A DNA stretch of 37,039 nt from Nemertoderma westbladi (taxonomy: Eukaryota; Xenacoelomorpha; Nemertodermatida; Nemertodermatidae), in contig JAUCBJ010000951.1 of the NCBI GenBank assembly GCA_032718475.1, positions 1 through 37,039 of the forward strand, in the 5' to 3' direction. Both the position numbers and the translations under genes were made by a program. Below, piece after piece: positions 30,075 through 37,039 of this stretch. The notes under the pieces were generated by a model. It was not told where the DNA came from, made no database searches, and saw nothing but the letters and a program-made list of their open reading frames with translations. Within the stretch, counting starts at the first letter, position 1, and each line of letters begins with the position of its first letter.

Positions 30075-31844
30075 TGGTACAATGTCTACCGGTTCTACTC
30101 GGATAGTGGTACAATGTCTACCGGTTCTACTCGGATAGTGGTACAATGTCTACCGGTTCTACTCGGATAGTGGTACAATGTCTACCGGTTCTACTCGGAT
30201 AGTGGTACAATGTCTACCGGTTCTACTCGGATAGTGGTACAATGTATACCGGTTCTACTCGGATAGTGGTACAATGTATACCGGTTCTACTCGGATAGTG
30301 GTACAATGTCTACCGGTTCTACTCGGATAGTGGTACAATGTCTACCGGTTCTACTCGGATAGTGGTACAATGTCTACCGGTTCTACTCGGATAGTGGTAC
30401 AATGTATACCGGTTCTACTCGGATAGTGGTACAATGTCTACCGGTTCTACTCGGATAGTGGTACAATGTCTACCGGTTCTACTCGAATAGTGGTACAATG
30501 TCTACCGGTTCTACTCGGATAGTGGTACAATGTCTACCGGTTCTACTCGGATAGTGGTACAATGTCTACCGGTTCTACTCGGATAGTGGTACAATGTCTA
30601 CCGGTTCTACTCGGATAGTGGTACAATGTCTACCGGTTCTACTCGGATAGTGGTACAATGTCTACCGGTTCTACTCGGATAGTGGTACAATGTCTACCGG
30701 TTCTACTCGGATAGTGGTACAATGTCTACCGGTTCTACTCGGATAGTGGTACAATGTCTACCGGTTCTACTCGGATAGTGGTACAATGTCTACCGGTTCT
30801 ACTCGGATAGTGGTACAATGTCTACCGGTTCTACTCGGATAGTGGTACAATGTCTACCGGTTCTACTCGGATAGTGGTACAATGTCTACCGGTTCTACTC
30901 GGATAGTGGTACAATGTCTACCGGTTCTACTCGGATAGTGGTACAATGTCTACCGGTTCTACTCGGATAGTGGTACAATGTCTACCGGTTCTACTCGGAT
31001 AGTGGTACAATGTCTACCGGTTCTACTCGGATAGTGGTACAATGTCTACCGGTTCTACTCGGATAGTGGTACAATGTCTACCGGTTCTACTCGGATAGTG
31101 GTACAATGTCTACCGGTTCTACTCGGATAGTGGTACAATGTCTACCGGTTCTACTCGGATAGTGGTACAATGTCTACCGGTTCTACTCGGATAGTGGTAC
31201 AATGTCTACCGGTTCTACTCGGATAGTGGTACAATGTCTACCGGTTCTACTCGGATAGTGGTACAATGTCTACCGGTTCTACTCGGATAGTGGTACAATG
31301 TCTACCGGTTCTACTCGGATAGTGGTACAATGTCTACCGGTTCTACTCGGATAGTGGTACAATGTCTACCGGTTCTACTCGGATAGTGGTACAATGTCTA
31401 CCGGTTCTACTCGGATAGTGGTACAATGTCTACCGGTTCTACTCGGATAGTGGTACAATGTCTACCGGTTCTACTCGGATAGTGGTACAATGTCTACCGG
31501 TTCTACTCGGATAGTGGTACAATGTCTACCGGTTCTACTCGGATAGTGGTACAATGTCTACCGGTTCTACTCGAATAGTGGTACAATGCCTACCGGTTCT
31601 ACTCGGATAGTGGTACAATGTCTACCGGTTCTACTCGGATAGTGGTACAATGTCTACCGGTTCTACTCGGATAGTGGTACAATGTCTACCGGTTCTACTC
31701 GGATAGTGGTACAATGTCTACCGGTTCTACTCGGATAGTGGTACAATGTCTACCGGTTCTACTCGGATAGTGGTACAATGTCTACCGGTTCTACTCGGAT
31801 AGTGGTACAATGTCTACCGGTTCTACTCGGATAGTGGTACAATG
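30059..31844 (+). repeat. 32-bp minisatellite, about 56 copies, starting in the LRRC58 stop codon
   Basis: The unit begins ggttctactcggatagtggt and continues acaatgtctacc. It repeats with period 32 from 30059 to 31844. Copies are nearly identical; rare variants are tgtatacc (three or four units near 30240-30420), actcgaatag (about 30483 and 31571) and aatgcctacc (about 31587). The first unit includes the last four codons and stop of LRRC58, so the array would lie in its 3' UTR if transcription continues to the possible poly(A) signal at 31953. Confidence 0.97.
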
Positions 31845-31952
31845 GAACATTTTCACCTTCCCTAAAACCACTCCCGTTCTATTTGTCGCTTTTACGAACA
31901 AATTTTAAAATTTATATTTTATATAACCGTCTTTGTTTTATTTATAACTAAT

Positions 31953-31958
31953 AATAAA
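31953..31958 (+). promoter_or_regulatory. Possible LRRC58 poly(A) signal
   Basis: First clear AATAAA after the coding end and the minisatellite. If used, the 3' UTR would be about 1.9 kb and consist mainly of the 32-bp repeat. The sequence is AT-rich, so chance occurrence is likely. Confidence 0.35.
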
Positions 31959-32109
31959 TAATATAACAATTTTAATTTATGGTAGATAAATCTAAATATT
32001 TGGTTGACACATAAAAGTGACTTCCAACTATTATAGCCAGGAATATTATGAACAGTGATTTTATTTTTTATATTAGTTTGTATGTATTCTCTGTACTTTT
32101 ACATGGATA

Positions 32110-32403
32110 TAGGACAATTCGGATCTGGACAATTCGGACACGGACAATTCGGACCCGGACAGTTGGGACCCGGACAATTCGGACAGGGACAATTCGGACA
32201 CGGACAATTCGGACCCGGACAGTTGGGACCCGGACAATTCGGACCCGGACAACTCGGACACGGACAATTCGGACACAGACAATTCGGACACGGACAATTC
32301 GGACCCGGACAGTTGGGACCCGGACAGTTGGGACCCGGACAATTCGGACACGGACAATTCGGACCCGTACAGTTGGGACCCGGACAATTTGCATCCGGAC
32401 AAT
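32110..32403. repeat. 15-bp minisatellite GGACAATTCGGACMC
   Basis: About 20 units of the form ggacaattcggaccc, with a common variant ggacagttgggaccc. The unit is a multiple of three, so four frames stay open. One plus-strand frame (32055-32486) would give a hydrophobic start followed by GQFGP/GQLGP pentapeptides. It is followed at about 32430 by a short ggtccgagtcc hexamer-like repeat. No splice or promoter evidence for a gene is visible. Confidence 0.9.
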
Positions 32404-32486
32404 TAGGATCCGATTGTTATGGACTCCAGTCCGGGTCCGAGTCCGAGTCCGGGTCCAAATTATCTATTTATTTGTGTAAAAAGTAA

Positions 32487-33040
32487 TGTACCACTATATA
32501 TTATTACTGTGTTCGTTTACAGAAGATCGAAGCGATATATTTAATGCAACCGAGGTCTTTTGTGGTGCATACGATTATAGTACATATTTTATATATAAAG
32601 ATAAGCGTAGCTGTTTGGATAATGTTTCCCGTGATTGTTTAGTTTTGGTAACTCCGTAAATTATATGCGCTTCCTGTGTTCAGGTTGTGGGTTGAGTTTT
32701 TAGAACATCGTAAAATTTAATTGTATTGAGTAACGACTTAAACATCATTATAGTAAAATATTAAGTAAAGTACAGCTTATTGGTTGATAATAATTAATGT
32801 TCTAGAACCGATATTTCATATCTTTAACTTTAAATTTTTTACAAATGGGGTTATATTTAACCCGAAACTTAGGTAGGCAGTCCACCACGTTATTTTTCAA
32901 GATTTTCCATTTAATAGACTTATGAAATTGATAAACAATATAAATATAATACGAAATTACACCTGTTCCTTAAGAAGGGAACTTTTACTTACATATCGAG
33001 CAGTGACGTATCTAGGATTTAGTTCTGGTTCGACCGACGC
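32487..33040. other. Non-coding stretch
   Basis: No gene, RNA or clear repeat is seen. A short cagtgacgtatctaggattt at about 33001 resembles MITE-like ends seen in other invertebrates, but no partner end was found. Confidence 0.35.
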
Positions 33041-33047
33041 ACAATAA

Positions 33048-33096
33048 TCCCCCCCCCCCCCCCCCGCCCGGGGGGGGGGGGGGGGTTGGGGTGGGG
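33048..33096. repeat. Adjacent poly(C) and poly(G) runs
   Basis: About 17 C, a short gcccg break, then about 19 G and further G tracts (ttggggtgggggg). The two runs are complementary and could form a hairpin, or i-motif and G-quadruplex structures. Exact lengths are likely uncertain in the assembly. Confidence 0.8.
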
Positions 33097-33140
33097 GGAT
33101 TGTATTGGTTTCTCGGTATCAAGACTGACTTGAAAATAGC

Positions 33141-33220
33141 TCACAATAATACACGGTCCTTCACAATAATACACGGTCCTTCACAATAATACACGGTCCT
33201 TCACAATAATACACGGTCCT
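33141..33220. repeat. 20-bp tandem repeat, four identical copies
   Basis: The unit tcacaataatacacggtcct is repeated four times without change. Confidence 0.95.
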
Positions 33221-33982
33221 TCAATGACTTGTTATTTACAGATATCCACAACTATATTGCTTCCTTCTGGTATATACAAATAGTGTTCTCTAAGTAACAT
33301 CATTGAAAAGCCTCTGGGAAGAGGGAAAAAGAGAAACCGGGTGAGGGGTGCTTTAGGTCCGTTAGGATCCAAAGTATAGCCTCGAAAAATAATACAATCC
33401 AAAAAATTGTAAACGAAAAATAGTACATAAAATACAGTGTTTTAGTCGTAAACTGGAAAATCGAAATGTCGTGAAAAGTCTATTTTGTGGAAAATAGTCT
33501 TAATATAAATTTGGTGCAGCTTCACGCTATTGGAACTTGGCTATAGTGCTGTTGCTGTGCAAAACACCAGGTTACCGCCTGGGTCTAAACAGGGGTGGGA
33601 CCGATTGGATATAGACGGTTGGGTTAGCTGCTTCTTTGTCCTACGGCTTAGAGGTTTAACCGAGGTCGCCCCACTAAGTTTACGGGACGTAGATGTATGG
33701 CTAATATATATGGCAAATAAAGTTCATGTTCAAGTTCATGTAGTTTGGCACGGTAACCCATCATTAATTATCCTTGTAATACCTGTACCTTACAAACTAA
33801 TTGCTTACGATGCCAAAAAGTTATGTTTCCAAGAAGAATGTTGATGTAAATAATGTTACAGTTTACAATAATTACATCACTTGGTGGTTCGGATTTCTAT
33901 ATATTATTTATTTAATATCTAATTCCCCAAAATATTTAATTTTCATTGGCAATTTAAACTAAACTACTGAAGTACAATTATC
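33221..33982. other. Non-coding stretch upstream of the Reeler exon
   Basis: A 104-residue frame at 33530-33844 has no recognisable domain and no visible splice or start context. The region should hold the promoter and 5' UTR of the Reeler gene, but no element could be singled out. Confidence 0.35.
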
Positions 33983-34232
33983 ATGTACGATACCGTGGTT
34001 CCTGTGGTGGCCATTTTTTGGCTATCTATAGTCGTGGTAACGGGAAAACCAGACGGGGCCCCTATCGGTGCCTGCAACAGTATGACTCCCAATGCCGCTG
34101 CTGCCTATCACAATGCCGAGCCACAAACAGCTGAATGCCCTTACAATTTCATCCTATCCAAAACGAAGTTCACTCCAGGGGACAACGTTTACATATCTAT
34201 CAGTGGACAATATACTGGAATTCTACTCCAAG
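33983..34232 (+). CDS. First exon of a secreted Reeler-domain protein
   Basis: Starts at ATG 33983 and ends at the donor gtacgt (34233), phase 1, about 83 residues. Residues 1-20 (MYDTVVPVVAIFWLSIVVVT) form a signal peptide. The next part begins a Reeler domain: GAPIGACNSMTPNAAAAYHN, then CPYNFILSKTKFTPGDNVYISI and GQYTGILLQG. The family expects a continuation with further cysteines in the next exon. Similar starts occur in ferric-chelate reductase-like proteins (FRRS1) and in short secreted Reeler proteins of invertebrate immunity; one exon cannot tell them apart. No second exon was recognised in the remaining 2.8 kb. Confidence 0.8.
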
Positions 34233-34694
34233 GTACGTAAATTAGTAACACGATTGGTGCTTACTGTAAGAATTGCTCGTAACTGACTGACTGATCTCCA
34301 GCCAAAACAGCTCACAGCGGCTCGTTGGCCAGATTCTAATAGTCGAGTCAATCTAGCAAAAAACCCATAAGTGTTTCGCAATCAATCCGAACCACATATT
34401 TTGGATTCTATATTACCTTATTAATGACCAAAAAAAGTCTACAAAATTTTATTTTGCGGATCATATGTTTATTCATGGAAATTCTGCGTAAATTTGCATA
34501 ACACAAGCCAAACAAAAGGAACATTAGGGAAAAGTAAGTAGCAAATTGGTGCTGTTCCATAATAATTTAATCAATTTCACAATAAGCTGTGATTCAATGG
34601 GAAATGAGTAATATTTACACTGGCGTGTTACACATTAATTTCTATATCTCGGAAACTAGAAGTCGCATCAAATTTTTAAGCGGTAAGTGAGGTA
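34233..34694 (+). other. Start of an intron of the Reeler gene
   Basis: AT-rich non-coding sequence following the donor site. No exon with Reeler continuation was found here. Confidence 0.45.
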
Positions 34695-35797
34695 GCACAT
34701 TTTCTGACCAAAAAGTCGAATTTTTGAAACATATCCTATCTGATGCTGAATTTCATGCTGAATCCAAATATGGAAACCATTTTCCCATATCTTGCTTAGT
34801 TTTCGAGATATCTGGGATAGAAGATACTGGCTCCGATATATCGCGATATCGGTAAATGCGATGAAGTTTGGAGTTTGCATTCAATTTCTGAATATTTATG
34901 TGCTCAGTAGTGCTAATTGGATGTCTCCACGAGAAAGAGCACAAAATTTTAATTGAGAAGGTATTTTTTTATGATTATTGGACCTACTGATCTGTTTATA
35001 AGACAATTTAAAGTCTCCGGAATGAAGACGGGACTCGAATAAACGACTCTGCGGGATTACACGGAATAGACTTATCGGTCATTGGAGATCTTCAAAATGT
35101 ATAATCTCCAGTTCTAGTGGTCGTACGGAGTCGTATCGTTTTGGGCTCATTCGAAAGCTCTTTTCTCAGAGACCAAAGTTACCATTTGGTTTGGAAAACT
35201 CTTGAAAGCTGCCTGAGCAATCATTACTTGAACAAAATTTGCAAGGCATATATTACCCAAAATCATGTTATGTTGTTTCACAACCAGTTTGTCTTAAATC
35301 AAATGGTAACTTTGTTCTCTAAGAAAAGAGCTTTCGAATGAGCCTAAAACGAACTTCGTACGTCCACTAGAACTGGAGATTATACATTTTGAAGATCTCC
35401 GATGACCATTAGTCTAGTCCGTGTAATCCCGCAAAGACCGCAGAGTCGGTTATTCGTGTCCCGTCTTCATTCCGGAGACTTGAAGTTGTCTTATAAACTC
35501 ACAAGTAGGTCCAATAATCATAAAAAAATACTTTCTCAATTAAAATTTTGTGCTCTTTCTCGTGGAGACATCCAATTGGCACCACTGAGCACATAAATTT
35601 GCAGAAATTGAATGCAAACCCCAAACTTCATCGCCTTCACTGATATCGCGATATATCGGAGCCAGTATCTTCTATCCCAGATATCTCGAAAACTAAGCAA
35701 GATATGGGAAAACGGTTTCCATATTTGGATTTAGCATGAAATTCTGCATCAGATAGGATATGTTTCAAAAATTTGTCTTTTTGGTCAGAAAATGCGC
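34695..35797. repeat. 1.1-kb near-palindrome
   Basis: Two inverted arms of about 500 bases (about 34695-35192 and 35296-35797) around a spacer of about 100 bases. Matching points are acattttctgacc with ggtcagaaaatg, gatatatcgcgatatc in both, gtggagacatccaatt, cattccggagac and accatttggttt with aaatcaaatggt. The arms differ by scattered changes and small indels. No coding frame is conserved between arms. It lies downstream of the Reeler exon, probably in its intron. It may be a foldback/MITE or an inverted duplication. Confidence 0.9.
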
Positions 35798-35799
35798 TA

Positions 35800-35866
35800 A
35801 ATATATCGTGAAGTTTTTGATATATTTAAGGGGGGCTTAAATATATCAAAAACTTCACGATATATT
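35800..35866. repeat. Perfect 31-bp hairpin with GGGGG loop
   Basis: A perfect inverted repeat of 31 bases (35800-35830 and 35836-35866, core gtgaagtttttgatatattt) separated by five G. It directly abuts the right arm of the large palindrome. Confidence 0.95.
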
Positions 35867-36846
35867 AAGGAAACTGTTGTAAAAAAATTATACAATTCCA
35901 CTGCAAGGAAATTTCATAATTTCCATTAATGTTAGTGAAGATTTTTCACATACTTAAATTGTGATTGCTCTATTGATTTTAGGTGTAATTTATTTATTTG
36001 TTTTAGTTTAGAAACCACAATAGTTTATCATATAACAAATAAATGTTTTGGGGATATGGGTTTTTGATGTCGATAAATCCGATGGGCGAGGTTACATGCA
36101 CCCATTTAGTAGAGAAGTTGTGTAAATAAGGTCCTAATATTGTACCAGCAAAATTGGTATTAAAAATGGTTAAATTAATAGACAAATTTCCGTTGCTCTG
36201 GAAACTAAATTGGTAACTATATAGAAGTGCATACTTCTGTCAAGCGATAGTCATTAGAGAAAAGTTTGTCTGTACCAAATTTGGAGAAAATCCCACCAAT
36301 AGACCCCTTGTTGCTATGTAAAATCCATGTTGCTAAGGAAAGAAACAGCAAATTGAAGGTGTTCCGCATAATATATTTTTATATTTTTTTTGGGGGGATT
36401 TAACAAGGTAATGTAGAATAAAAAAAATTGGTTTGGATGAATTGCGAATTTGTTATGGGTTGACCCCCTTTTTCGGCTAGATTGACTCGCCTATAAGGTC
36501 CCTGGCATGATCGGCTACTCCGTCCATAGCTGCTGAGCCCGAAAAATATACATAATTGTATATATTGTGCCATAGGCGCAATTGTAAAATATCACCAATA
36601 ACAGCTGGTGTTTACGATCACATAAGCTGTGGGTTTCTAATGTATTAACCCATAAGCTAATTGCTCTTCCAGTGCTTCCTAAGGCACTAGGTCTTCCTCA
36701 GGGTGGTGGGTTTATTTTTTTTCAACTCAGTCAATATTAACTTATATTATTAACAACAATTTTTATCAACTCGTTTTCTTTTTATCATATTCATATGTGT
36801 ACATTCTGTGTGTAATTGTACGTGGGTTCATTGTATACCGCGTGTA
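35867..36846. other. Non-coding stretch
   Basis: No gene is seen. A short inverted patch around cttccagtgcttcctaaggc lies near 36667. AT-rich otherwise. Confidence 0.4.
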
Positions 36847-36849
36847 TAA

Positions 36850-37039
36850 GGCGGGGTAGCTCAGTTGGTTGAGCGCTGGGCCTGCAATCTTTGGTTGTAG
36901 GTTTAGCCCCGCCAGGGTCCACTCAGCTTTCATCCACTGGGGTCGACAAAATGAGTACCAGTTAAATAACTGGGAGCAAATTTTGGGATAGGAGTAGCGC
37001 CCACCCCTACCCTCGGGTAGAAGCTATCGAAAGAGGTGC
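36850..37039 (+). mobile_element. tRNA-headed SINE, cut by the window edge
   Basis: The head is tRNA-like: ggcggggtagctcagttggt (A box TAGCTCAGTTGG), an acceptor-like pair GGCGGGG/CCCCGCC, and a B-box-like ggtttagcccc. The anticodon arm is not pairable, so it is not a functional tRNA. The body (gtcgacaaaatgagtaccag, then ttaaataactgggagcaaat) resembles conserved SINE body sequences I associate with some marine invertebrates, from memory and unverified. It is a different SINE from the one in the LRRC58 intron. Confidence 0.75.

Noticed and set aside
30059-31844. CRISPR array (32-bp repeats)
   Set aside because: The units abut directly with no variable spacers, and the context is an animal gene; it is a minisatellite.
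32068-32402. Minus-strand frames (VRVRIVRV and SGSELS repeats)
   Set aside because: By-product of a 15-base unit that keeps several frames open.
33530-33844. 104-residue plus-strand frame upstream of the Reeler exon
   Set aside because: No domain, start context or splice signals that I could support.
36850-36915. Functional tRNA gene
   Set aside because: The acceptor stem and A box are good, but the anticodon stem does not pair and the B box is altered; a SINE body follows.

Overview
This is a window from an animal nuclear genome. It holds a spliced, conserved animal gene (LRRC58) and the first exon of a secreted Reeler-domain gene, set among animal-type transposons, tRNA-derived SINEs and minisatellites. 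It is AT-rich, and its frequent 'taggcct' motifs, varied MITEs and pogo-, hAT- and Mutator-like elements suggest a marine invertebrate, perhaps an echinoderm or another invertebrate deuterostome. That last step is a weak inference.

Layout. (1) 1-4.9 kb: a Ty3/gypsy-type LTR retrotransposon on the minus strand (3' LTR, polypurine tract, integrase, RT/RNase H, protease, gag), with gag, pol and integrase in different frames and no recognisable 5' LTR next to gag. (2) 4.9-7 kb: non-coding, with a diverged direct repeat. (3) 7.06-9.83 kb, minus: a long, mostly intact MULE-type transposase with cysteine-rich modules and a SWIM finger. (4) 9.82-11.33 kb: a probable solo LTR of the same family as the left element, inserted in a GATGTGGTACC-type minisatellite. 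(5) 12.0-13.28 kb: a frameshifted non-LTR reverse transcriptase. (6) 13.27-16.89 kb: a foldback-like element built of TTCGAA modules, with a 514-bp MITE inside it. (7) 17.6-27.2 kb: nested MITEs with visible target-site duplications: two hAT-like elements of one family (A and B), one with a different hAT-like element (D) inside and the other with two copies of a third (C1, C2). There are also pogo/mariner-like elements (F, G, H) with TA duplications, and a Mutator-like MITE (E) with a 9-bp duplication. (8) 27.63-30.07 kb, plus: three coding exons of LRRC58; its stop codon lies inside the first unit of a minisatellite of about 56 x 32 bp. (9) 32.1-32.4 kb: a 15-bp minisatellite. (10) 33.98-34.23 kb: first exon of a Reeler-domain protein with a signal peptide. 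(11) 34.7-35.8 kb: a 1.1-kb near-palindrome. (12) The start of a tRNA-headed SINE at the right edge.

Only LRRC58 and the Reeler exon look like host genes. The rest is a record of layered transposition in which the order of insertion can be read from target-site duplications. The items most worth following up are the minisatellite that grew from the LRRC58 stop codon, the regularly spaced CTCF-like cores inside a pogo-like element, the shared terminal motif of three pogo-like families next to a pogo-type transposase fragment, and the nested hAT-like MITEs. I did not find a clear new defence or metabolic system.
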